Positions 9,802 to 19,055 of a stretch of 19,946 nucleotides of DNA are shown here, in pieces. A program made the position numbers and the translations under genes. The stretch is from positions 1-19,946 of the forward strand of contig NCSJ02000533.1 in the NCBI GenBank assembly GCA_002812745.2. The letters run 5' to 3'. The stretch's first letter is position 1. Each line of letters starts with the position of its first letter. This DNA comes from Scytalidium lignicola. Its lineage: Eukaryota; Ascomycota; Leotiomycetes. The notes beneath the pieces are model-generated. The model was given only the letters and a program-made list of their open reading frames with translations, ran no database searches and was not told the origin of the DNA.

Positions 9802-10726
9802 TAGGAATATCTAACAAGGTTCCCCATGGTAACAACAGCCGGTTATTTCGCGCCAATTCTCACCTGCTTTTTCGTGTCTGCCAATCCACAGTGCACGTAA
9901 TCCATCGCCGCTCTACTCACCCTCGCTTCACCTTACCTCACCCGCCATCTTGTGCGCGCTCCAACACACCTCTTGCCTAGGATGTGGTCATCCTCGGTCG
10001 CGCTGCTGTCGAGAGCGTTAACTCCTGACGAGAAGGATTTAAGGTGGGCTAGAACGGACCCCCAGGGCCGTGATGAGCTCCTAGTATCAGAATAAGCTTC
10101 CAAGCTCACTCACTTGCAGCCCATCCTTGGTAGTCCTTAATTCTACATGTTTTAGCTAATAGCAATGATGGATACGAGATTTGAGGACAGAGAAACTCTC
10201 TTCGATTCGAGTTAAGTCTAACGAATATGGAGGGAGGAAGAGAATTTGTACACCGCGGTTCAAATAGTTAATAGCAGTACTTAATCCCGTCGATTCATGT
10301 GATGAATTAACGCGATATCTATAATTAGGACTAAGTGTTCTGCTAGGTACACGTTGAATCGTGAAAGTCTCGGTTGCATGTTACGCTTACGGCACCCCGG
10401 AGTGTGATACCTATTCGGCACCACCTCCCACACGAAATTTCAAGCGCACGAGTCACTATTTTCTTAGTCAAAGGTTAGAGTTAGTGGTTAAGATTCGGGT
10501 TGAATTAGGGTTTACCGGGGGTCCGGAGAGTGGTGGGAGCTCCACTGTTGGGTATATCTTAAAACCAAATTCTGAGAATATTTCGAAGTTGATGTTTGGT
10601 GGTTGAGGACGTGCCGCATATCACACTGGAGGGTGCCGCGTATAATTTCTCTTAGGAATAGCAAACGCGAACCATGCGAACACAGCTAGTGTTCGCGAAG
10701 AGGCAACTAGAGACCTCCAAGACACA
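9802..10726. other. Gene-free interval with a CTCACC-word cluster
   Basis: 9913-9946 holds several CTCACC/TTCACC/CTCACCC words, like those beside the foldback elements at 6836 and 14329, but no arm follows. An 81-codon ORF at 10361-10606 has no recognisable features and is treated as chance. The last 100 bp should include the promoter of the kinase gene; no TATA box or other clear signal stands out. Confidence 0.45.
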
Positions 10727-12337
10727 ATGGCAGCCTCTAATAGCACCTTTTCCTGTGAACTCTCCGCCACGCTTCTCAACATCGCAGAAGTTTGCAATCG
10801 TATTCAGAACTTGATCTCAAAACCTTCATCGTCGAATTCTCCGCTGATTGACCTGGTGAAGGATCGCGTTCGACACTTGGTCGCTGCGGTAGAGTACTTC
10901 TCGACACAAATCACACTTCCAGATGCGGATCTGCAGAATGCCTCAACCCACACCGACAGGCTACGCCTCGTGAAGGAGCTCCTCACCGAGTCTTTATATC
11001 TCCTCGACTTTTGCACATATCCAAACACTGACGTTCATGGGGACGATGGCGCGATCAACGCGGTGTACGCATCGATGTTTCTCGTNGGGGGGTCCACATC
11101 AGGTAGAAAGTGGCGAGCCTGTTTACGACAAGGTCAAGAGGCTCCGGTTAGCTGACGAGTTCATTCAAATCCTCTCTCTGTGGTTTGGTCCGAACGCAAT
11201 ATCACGCAACTATAGGTGGGGCTTGCCATCAGCATCTCCTCCTCCTCCATCAGTTATTGCCAACGAGCTAAGGTAAGCACCCGATACCATCTGAAGGGCC
11301 CATCTGAACTACACGGTAACCCCTCATACAGGCCACAATTTGCTAGTTTTGTCGACAAATACATCGATGCATTCCATCCACGGTACATCCACCCCTACTC
11401 GACGTCCGATGTCTCACCTTACATCGTTGACAAGTCGACTGCTGCCGCTTCCGGTAGCTTCGGAACCGTGCGAAAAGTTTTCCACAAAACAACTGGCGAA
11501 TCCTTTGCAGCAAAGTCGTTTCACAACGTTTTGTCTAATCGTGACCGAAAGAAGATTCTCAGAGAGCTCGGCTGCTTGGAGCTTTGCGTTCACCGCAATC
11601 TCATCACCTTGGTTGAAGCTTTCGAGCTTAAGGACGATCCTCATACAATCACCATCGTCATGGCACCCTGGGCCCCGTACACGCTCTGGAACTTTCTTCT
11701 CGCCACTGATACTTGCCGAAACGCTGAATTCCCGTGGTTCGAGCCGAATCTTGTAAGCTCAGATTGTTGCATCTACCGCATAATGCTTGACGTTGTTGCC
11801 GCCGTGGCCTTCCTCCATGAGCGGTCGATCAAGCACAAGGACATAAAGCCACAGAATATACTTCTTTACCGAGAAGCCACTGGTGCTATTAGGCCCATCG
11901 TCACAGACGTTGGAGAGACCAAAGTCTACAGAGCTGGCACAGCTACTGACCCCAAAAGGTCTTCTTACGAATATCTCGCTCCCGAGCAGCAGTTAGAGAC
12001 CGAAAACATGCAAAGCAACCTCAAGGCAGATATCTGGCAGCTAGGATGCTGCTTTGCCATGCTACTTGCCGTAGCAAGGTCTGGTTTATCAGGTCTTGAG
12101 AAGTTATGGAATAGTTTTACAGATACTGCCGAGAACTGTTCTTGCAATATCGCAAACGAGTCTGTGCAGTTCATGGCCGCACTCCACGATATCTGTTTAC
12201 CGGGATCTATTTCACAGAAACATGCACACTGGGTTGTGACCCGAATGTTAGACCCAAATCCGACGACTCGATTCAGCATTCAAGATGTTAGGTTAAAACT
12301 CGCAAACTTGAGCAAGATAGATAGCCGCATTGTTTAA
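10727..12337 (+). CDS. Ser/Thr protein kinase with N-terminal helical region
   Basis: Exon 1 (10727-11272) and exon 2 (11332-12337) are joined in phase 2 by a 59-bp intron (GTAAGC...ATACAG), giving about 516 residues once the N at 11086 is discounted. That N sits before a run of six Gs and shifts the frame by one base; ignoring it gives an uninterrupted frame, so a sequence error is the simplest reading. Residues 1-180 are a helical, unrecognised domain. The kinase domain spans about 215-510: glycine loop GSFGTV (223-228), ATP lysine in FAAKSF (Lys243), alphaC Glu260, catalytic loop HKDIKPQN (350-357; Arg of HRD replaced by Lys), TDVG in place of DFG (Asp374), APE (398-400), DIWQLG (415-420) and Arg of subdomain XI in TTRFS. 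The catalytic residues are present, so it is probably active. The HKD and DVG variants suggest non-standard activation control. Substrate and pathway are unknown. Confidence 0.87.
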
Positions 12338-13171
12338 ATGATCAACTAAGGCTTAGATATTAGCGTTTTAACAATGGTTGGTCCGCGTAGTTACTCTAAA
12401 ATATGTTGAATAGTAAGGATCTCGGGTAGTATATTCGGTAGTATATTACACCCTGATGGTCAAGGTATGTAAGGAAAGATATAAGTAATCGCTTTGTAAC
12501 TATATTAATAATAAATTTTACAATAATATATTGAGTTGAGCACGAGGCTTTTATCTACTGTAATACTAGCCACTTATATAAGGAATGTGGTTCATCCTGG
12601 AGTTTTGTAGAAAAAGACTTCGAAGTCCTTCCGGATTGGACTCCTGGAGTTCTTCCTGGATGGACTCCATCACGTGATAAGGTTCCTGGGAACCTCGTGC
12701 TCCTGGGGTGGTTATCTTCCTGGGAATGGTGCGCCCAAGATCTGACCAGTCTTAGGACTCTGGGTTTTGGGATTAACCTCTTCCTAGGAACCATAAGTTT
12801 CTAAGATTCCGATTGCAAACTGTTTACAGAGCAATCCATACGTTTAATCTCACGTGTCTTCTTACCGTGACTCGAACTTATAACGTGCCGTTACATTATC
12901 TAAGCTCTGCCAAATTCCATTTCCTAGAGAGAATTCAAATATATCCATGGACATGATAAGTGTACGATTAGATCGTACGGACAGAATAATGGACAAGAAC
13001 TAGGATATCACATCCCTAACAGACAGGCCTAACTTTCAGGCCGCACAGACATAACAAACAAGGGTTGCTAGAGCAACCAAACCCTTTACTCAAAGGGATC
13101 AGAACTCCTGGGAATCACACTACACTTTGCTTAGTAGCGTAGTACAGGCTAACGCACGTCCTTTATTCATG
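12338..13171. other. Gene-free interval with many short palindromes
   Basis: 12420-12445 repeats GGTAGTATATT twice. 12590-12740 is dense in CCTGG/CCTGGG words and palindromes (GACTTCGAAGTC, ATCACGTGAT, GGTTCCTGGGAACC). 13030-13090 has further hairpins (GGCCT...AGGCC, GGTTGCTAGAGCAACC). The short ORF across 12555-12794 follows these words and is not credible. This may be a decayed repeat, but no ends or homologous copy are in the window. Confidence 0.45.
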
Positions 13172-13365
13172 CTTGAAGCCGAAGCAGTCTACGTCCGAGT
13201 ACTACAACCCGGTCTACTCTAGCTTAAAGCACCCGCGTGCGGCATAATGGAATTTCGAGTATCTTGACGATTTATACTTGAAGCCGAAGTAGTCTGCGTT
13301 GTAGTACTACAACTCGATCTACTTCGGCTTTAAAGTACATGCGTTCGGCATAATAGAATTTCGAG
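13172..13365. repeat. Tandem duplication of a hairpin-forming unit (period about 105 bp)
   Basis: Unit 1 (from 13172) and unit 2 (from 13277) both run CTTGAAGCCGAAG, AGTCT, AGTACTACAA, TCTACT, AAAG, GCGT, CGGCATAAT and GAATTTCGAG. Unit 2 folds on itself: AAGCCGAAGTAG pairs with CTACTTCGGCTT around the perfect palindrome TTGTAGTACTACAA. In unit 1 the hairpin is weakened by base changes, several of them C/T transitions. Spacing is 105 bp at the start and 106 bp at the end of the unit. Confidence 0.8.
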
Positions 13366-14328
13366 CAAATTGGCGGCTTGTAACATAGTAATCTAGAGCA
13401 TTACTACCGCAACTACTCTTGACACTGAAATGGATTCAAGAGTATCCCAGTAGTCCCTACTACGATTAATCCGTAGAAAACATAAGGGTCTAAGGCACTT
13501 TGCAGGCAGTCAGTCAGGGAGAAAATCAATCCACATCACAGCACTTAAGTAAATATATGTTAGCAATACCGCTTTTTCCCGCAAGAGAAACAGTCGATCG
13601 CACTATTATCCTTTTTATCCAGGCTTTTATTAAATCCATTTATAGCAAGCTGTTTCGGGTATAAATTTTTGTCAGGCCATTGTACGGAGGAGCCTTCCCT
13701 ACTCGAGATCGTGGAAAAGTTAGGTAGAATTTGGACGGTCTTTGACATATTGATTGACGATGTCTGGATGCAGAGGTGAGATGACACTGTGTTGGAATAA
13801 CTTCAGTGGATGAGTCGGTGCTGTGAGTTAGAGAGGGCAATAGTGACTGATAATGGCGGATAGGGCTATATTTAGAATATGGAGCCTATGTGAGCCTCCT
13901 CCAGTGCCTGCCATACTGAGAAGTCGTGGTGGTTAGCAGCTAATTTTAGCCACACCCAGCCCCACCCGGAGGCCAGGTTCAAAGAGGCTGGATGGGAGTC
14001 AACAACGAACTCTCGTATAGAGGCAAAAGAGGATCCCAGTTTTGAGAACAGAATACTCTGTTTTTGTTGTACATCGCAAAAATCCAACATTTGCCAAAGA
14101 GACCTCTTGTCTTCAAACTCCCGCGGAGAGTACCATCCTGTACGTGAACTCGATGTCATGGCTGCACAGAAGGACATCAACCTCCTTGCAGACGGTGAGA
14201 GGAATCTTTTCTACAGAACAACGTCTAAGACTTGAGCTTCTCCTATCATTTTTTCTTAAGCCGACAGGGCAGAATCGCCGAAACAGGTCGCTTTCGACGC
14301 TGGTCCATTCACCATTGCTCTCACCTCT
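13366..14328. other. Interval without a convincing gene
   Basis: Short ORFs on both strands at 13560-13840 and 13872-14180 have no recognised domain, no supporting introns and no signal peptide. The 102-residue minus ORF at 13872-14180 (tryptophan-rich WGWVW near the centre) is the best of them, but I cannot support it as a gene. Confidence 0.4.
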
Positions 14329-14540
14329 CGACTCACCCTTGCTCACCTTGACTCACCTTGACTCACCAAAAATTGCCAGTAAGGCAGCTCTGCTCACCTT
14401 TCCGAACAGAACCAGATTTTCTTCATGTCAGGATTGGTGTGTGATAATCATGTGTTATCACACGTCAATTCTAACATGAAAAGAATCTGTTTCGGGTTGG
14501 TAGGTGAGCAAAGCTGCTTTATCGGCATTACTGAGTGAGC
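14329..14540. mobile_element. Foldback/MITE-like element with about 90-bp inverted arms
   Basis: 14361-14450 is the approximate reverse complement of 14451-14540, so the 180-bp core is one long imperfect palindrome with no coding capacity. The centre is GTGTGATAATCATGTGTTATCACAC (14439-14463). Arm landmarks include CTCAC at the tip, TGCC, AAGCAGC, GCTCACCT, CCGAACAGA and CAGATT. Upstream, 14329-14367 is a short tandem array of ACTCACCTTG units, also seen before the half copy at 6836. No target duplication was identified. Confidence 0.8.
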
Positions 14541-14638
14541 CCGCCCAATTCGAACCCTGGGTTATTGTGCTCGGGGCAGTATTTTTTCTTTCGTTAGGCA
14601 GTGGTGCCTGGATTTTAAGGACTGAAAAGGGCAGGTTA

Positions 14639-14697
14639 AAGAGCCTGTAGCCTGTAGGGAATATAGCCTGTAGCCTCTAGAGCTTGTAGCCTGTAGA
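14639..14697. repeat. Minisatellite of AGCCTGTAG units
   Basis: At least five copies or near copies of AGCCTGTAG occur (AGCCTGTAGCCTGTAG, ATAGCCTGTAGCC, GCTTGTAGCCTGTAG), with short interruptions. It lies in a gene-free stretch downstream of the foldback element. Confidence 0.8.
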
Positions 14698-15211
14698 AGA
14701 CCAACATTGTACATCCGTAAGTCTTCGATGCCTCCCGCTGGCAATTCAACATCAGACACTTCTGTCGGCCAGGAGACATTTTTCCTTTTGATAGAATTAA
14801 TTATTAATGTTATTTTGGATTTGTGCCGTTGAAGCCCAGAGGCTGCTAAAGGCAACAGGAATCCGCAACCAGGTTCGTTGGACAGAAGCGATTTGGAGAA
14901 AATGAAGGAAGAAGTTGAAATTCCGTCTCCTTTATCACCTCTCCAGCGTAAAATNAAAAAAACTTTACTGCTGTGCTCTTATACATTCTAGGAGCCTCAT
15001 TTCTTTCGCTTATATAATGTGCTACCGTCTTGGTTTCGCTACAAAAACAAGTACTAAGTTGTGGTTTTCCTACGACTTCAGCCAGATTACTTGTGAGCTA
15101 ATTTTACCGCTATAGCCACTTGATGGCCCACATATCGATAGATCAGTAGTCTGGTGGAAACTAGAGAATATTTTGTGCATTATACATGACCCAGACCGAA
15201 AGATAACACGA
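14698..15211. other. Gene-free interval downstream of the STAND gene
   Basis: No gene was found. It contains a single N at 14955 inside an A-run, which looks like a homopolymer uncertainty. The part nearest 15211 should be the 3' untranslated region of the minus-strand STAND gene. Confidence 0.45.
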
Positions 15212-18200
15212 CTATTCCGCTTTAATATCATCAAAATTGAAAGTAAATTTGTCCCGGCCATCATTACGCAAGAAATAGTCAAAATCGAAATCGTCGAGAA
15301 GGGGGGTAACATCATTCACCTAATTACAAGTTAGCAAACAGAAATCACTATATACAAGGTTCGCTACAGGTAAGAAGTCTCTGAAATCAGATTTCTGTTC
15401 TACAGGAGGAGATACAAGGCTTTCCGCGAGACTGGGGCCGTCTGTGATGGCCGTGTGGTATTTTTCATTGTGTCTATTTAGGAGGCTTCGAGAGACAAAG
15501 CCGGTCGTGAAATAGATGCATGAAGAATATGCGCAGCGAAATCGTCGCTGATGCTGTGACTCGTGCTTGGCTCGCTGAGAGGAAGATTCAAAGCCATCGG
15601 CGCTGAAGACACAATGGAGGTAACGGCATACAAAAGCCGAGGCGCCGTACTTGTCTCGGAAGGCTTGATGGTCCTTCTCGTTGATCTCGGGAAAGTTCAC
15701 CAGGGCGTTATCGTTCAATAGAGACTCGGTCGTCTGCTGATAATGGTAGCGGATGGAACTGAAGTGCGTCGGATCCATTTCACATGACTCGAACAACAGC
15801 TCTACTGAGTATCAGGTTTTGGCGACGAAATTGGATTAGGAAAGGAACTTACTCTCAGGAGACTTGTCCGAAGCATCCTTTTGATTCATCTTAGCTCGGA
15901 ACACAAGGACATCCGAAATTAACCTCTTCACATCCGGCCAGGGATTCAATGCCTCGAGAGTGGGATTTTCACTCGCGTGCCTCTCTATTCTGGTCTTAGG
16001 TGTTAGAATATGTGCCCGGCCATCTTTCCTAAATCTCAACAGAAGCTGGAGTTGAGCTAGAAGTTCACTGGAGAATTGACGTTGGTGTTGGCCCAATAGA
16101 CCGCAATATGCCAGAACATGTCTGTACCAGAAAATATGAGCGTAGGTCTGTAAGCCATGAAAGCCTCGAACGATAATGGCTGCTCTTTGCGCTTCTGTAG
16201 AATTTTCAGGTAGTAAAGAGAAGCTGGAATTGAGATAGGTTACACAAGAGAAGGAAATATCTAAATGCGCGTTCTCACGCCATATGAAAGGGCGCTTCTC
16301 TTGATATTCTTCTTCCAGAACATATCTATGGATGTTAGTAGTTTTCCCCGCTTGTCATAAAAAGAGAGAATTACTCTTTTGCTGAAAAGTGTACAAAGTC
16401 CACTGTGCCATTAGAACCCTCCTCGATGAGAGGTCGGCAAAGATCTAGTATTTCTTTTCGAATTTTTGTCTTGGGCGTTAGTGTCAAAATTGAAGCATCA
16501 AAAGTGATGCCATCAAGTAACTCATAGCTTTTCAGCATCCTATAAGAACAGGCTATCCATCCTAGAATCCGAATAGCCATGTATTTTGCATTTGTGGAGT
16601 TGTTGGGGTCCATGATCCTGTCAAGGATACGTCCGTATCTACAAATTTGTTAATGCTCTAGAACGGTGTGATTTACAGATCTGCAGATAAGTTCTTACGC
16701 TGCTTTGAGGCCCTTTGGTAGGCTAGTGGCCGCCTGTTCCAAAGCTGCGTCACTGTAGCAATATTTGAGCTCATCGATGACTAATTTGACCCACAGGAAC
16801 ATGCCTACATAGCGATTAGCATCACGTCCTTGGTATGATGTCGAACTTGATTACCATTTGCCTTTCCTACCAAAACTGATTCGATCCTGTCCAACAAGTT
16901 TTGATCAGATGTACGAAGTTTTGTTATCTTGTATTTCACAAAAGACCGGATATCCCAATTCACTTCCTGGCGTCCATCCAGTGAGATTTGAGGCAGCTTG
17001 CAGTGTGTTAGATCTGTGCAAACAGCCTGAAGTTCTTTCAATATCGCTTTCTGATGTTCCTTCGAACATTCATCAATCCCATCAACAACGATTCTTATGT
17101 AGGCGATGATTTCAAGAAGCTGCGGCACCAGAATTCTAAGCTGAGCCATTCCGCAACTTAGTCCACGATAAACGAACTCGTTTGCGATGAGGGTGGAAAT
17201 ATCAGGATGCTGTCTAAGAATTTGAAGTACAATGATTGTCAGGATCTGGTAACAAATGTTTCCAGGATCTTGACTGTTACAAAAGTAGTAACAAGCAGCC
17301 AGACCCGGTATATTCGTGAGTGTTTGAATGATATATGAGCATATGACGCTCTTTCCTTAAATACAGCATGTGCAACGACATTCAGCTTGGCATACAATGA
17401 GAGCTTACCCGATCCAGGTTTTCCATTAAGCCAAAGGCACCGACGTTTTGCATCGTCCTTTATCCAACTCTTCAACTGCGGCTCATTTGCTATCCACTCG
17501 CATGTTCCGTCATGTCTCTTTTTTGATAACTTTTCGTATTCTGTCTCCTGGATCTTTTCATCTATAGAGAGCCATGCAATAGAGTGCTGTAACTGAGAAA
17601 TTCTCGTATTCTTTTCGTTTTCCTGGAGCCTTTCTAGCTCTTGTTTCTGCCTTCGTTGAATGTCATCTTTCGTTTTCGTACGCAACTCTTTTGCTTCAAC
17701 AATGTCGAAAGAAGCAGCTTCGATGTCGAGAAAATCTCGCTGTTTCTTTAGAGAGTCGATAATGCAATCGAATTGACTTCCGAAGTCCTTCCAGAGAGAG
17801 AGAAATATAACATGCCATGCTACAGTGAGGTCTCAGTAAGAAGCAGGTGGTCAAGGTAGAGCTCACTTACCTCTGCGCCGAAGGAACTTGTATGCGCGTT
17901 GATGGAAATCGAGGATTCCGGTGTACACTGCGGCAAGGGCGTGCTGAAACTCCGGATGATCGTCGAAAGCCTTCTTGTAGCGATCGAATCGTGGCAAGGC
18001 ATCGCCAATGTCAGCGTACGCTGAAAGCAAAGCTCCGAACACATCCCGATGATGAATTGCGATCTAGTTGGCAGATGAGCCTCAAATGTTAGATACAGTT
18101 AAGTATGCAAACCTCAAGCATCAACTTAATCGGAGCCTAAATTTCGTGAGCCACTTCGTATACCGAGCTCGGCCAGTTAAGTACGAACCCAGACGTATGG

Positions 18201-18446
18201 CATATAAGGAGTTCCATTACACAAGACCTCAATTATTTTTGTATACTTTTCGATGCCTCGTAACAAAGGTTCGATACGACGTAAATTCTGGGCCGAGAGT
18301 CGTTTCCTCTGTTTGCTGTCTATCTCTCGAACAGCTGACCAGACATCTTTCAGCTCTGTCGACGCGAAGTTGTGCGCATCCTCTTCAGAGATCGACCGTT
18401 TGAGCTTCTCAAACGCCTCAGCGATGACGGTTTGAGGGTTCGCCAT
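15212..18446 (-). CDS. STAND/NLR-like NTPase: DUF7708-type N-terminus, NACHT, C2H2 zinc fingers
   Basis: Ten exons join in phase on the minus strand: 18446-18189, 18136-18113, 18063-17871, 17819-17409, 17355-16855, 16804-16699, 16638-16375, 16325-15853, 15804-15368 and 15319-15212. They total 2775 nt, or 924 residues plus stop. All nine introns are GT-AG and 48-60 bp long. Residues 1-200 resemble the DUF7708-type N-terminus of fungal STAND proteins (VLCNGTPYMPYVW, APIKLML, LPRFDRY, AYKFLRRR). A charged helical stretch follows (about 200-240). The NACHT-type NTPase has Walker A GKPGSGKS (291-298) and Walker B VVDGIDEC (385-392), then FLWVKL. A helical middle region leads to two C2H2 fingers, C803/C808/H824/H828 and C834/C839/H855/H860, and an acidic tail. 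No ankyrin or WD repeats are seen. Such proteins act as oligomerising nonself sensors; the ligand is unknown. It appears intact. Exon limits are inferred from frame, motif and splice signals. Confidence 0.9.
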
Positions 18447-18700
18447 ATGCGACAGAAAACAAACTGATAAATGGTCAAGAACGAGAAGAAAATCGGAGGG
18501 GGAATCGGAGGGGAAGTCAGAGGGGGAAAAGAAGGCTTTGCAAGCAGGCTGTGGCTCTCATGGCAATGGGCTTTCTGCAAGGCAGCCCATCATGATTTGT
18601 CTCGCTGGCACTTCGATTTTGACCATCAGCTGCACGTCAAAGTGTCGCTCGATAGACCTCAATTCATCAAGGTCATTGTCAAAGGTGTATTTGCAAAGGA
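18447..18700. promoter_or_regulatory. Divergent promoter region of the STAND gene and the + strand ORF
   Basis: About 250 bp separates the STAND start (18446, minus) from the first ATG of the rightward ORF (18701). On the minus strand, 18477-18538 is a pyrimidine tract with CCCCTCCGATT repeated in tandem. CT-rich tracts just upstream of the start site are a common fungal core-promoter feature. Shared regulation of the two genes is possible but not shown. Confidence 0.45.
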
Positions 18701-19055
18701 ATGAACCATCCAATGGAACAACATCAGCAAAATCGACCACGCAAGATGAATGAGCGGGAAGACGACGCCCGGCCAGCGAAGCGTAGGCGATTCAGCAACG
18801 TCAACGACCATCAGACTCAAGTAGCAAAACCAGCACCTCCTCGTACGCAACCTTATCTGTCTCTCGTGGCTTCTCGTGGACCACTTCCTGAGCCAGCGGA
18901 ATATAATGAGGATGGAGTTGGGCCTGCCAAAGGAGCGCACCTCTTTGCAAGCGCCAATAGATATGCCAGTCAAGAGCGCCTCGGCAGGGTTGAACGGGAA
19001 CCAGAAGAGTGCTGTTACGGAATGGTTCGTAGGAGATCAATTGCCTCTAAATATA
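18701..19055 (+). pseudogene. N-terminal part of an unknown gene, cut by a transposon
   Basis: The frame opens at ATG 18701, or more plausibly at ATG 18749 (MNERED), and encodes a polar N-terminus with a nuclear-localisation-like PAKRRR and a Pro/Ala-rich stretch (KPAPPRTQPYLSL). It runs without a stop to the MULE terminus at 19056. Beyond that point the frame reads through the inverted repeat and ends at 19159 inside the element. A second open frame from 18876 also reaches the terminus, so an intron or frameshift between them is possible. I do not recognise the family. The rest of the gene, if it exists, would lie beyond the transposon outside this window. Its head-to-head position with the STAND gene is notable because fungal NLR genes are sometimes paired with a divergent partner. 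That link is inference. Confidence 0.45.

Noticed and set aside
10500..10520. TTAGGG word resembling telomere repeat
   Set aside because: A single TTAGGG with no tandem array; not a telomere or interstitial telomere tract.
10361..10606. 81-codon + strand ORF upstream of the kinase
   Set aside because: No domain, signal peptide or supporting splice context; composition looks like chance.
12555..12794. 79-codon minus ORF
   Set aside because: It follows the CCTGG-rich palindromic stretch and has no protein-like conservation pattern.
13790..13805. TGTTGGAATAAC considered as the start of a Copia-type LTR
   Set aside because: No second LTR, primer-binding site or pol coding sequence is in range.
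13872..14180. 102-codon minus ORF considered as an N-terminal STAND or NACHT fragment
   Set aside because: None of the expected family motifs could be found, and no intron connects it to other coding sequence.
14540..14572. TTCGAACCC resembling a tRNA B box
   Set aside because: No A box, anticodon stem or acceptor stem can be folded around it.
17387..17596. 69-codon + strand ORF opposite the NTPase exon
   Set aside because: Antisense shadow of the STAND gene.
18471..18753. Overlapping + strand ORFs in the divergent promoter region
   Set aside because: Opened by the purine-rich (promoter CT) tract; they have no recognisable protein features.
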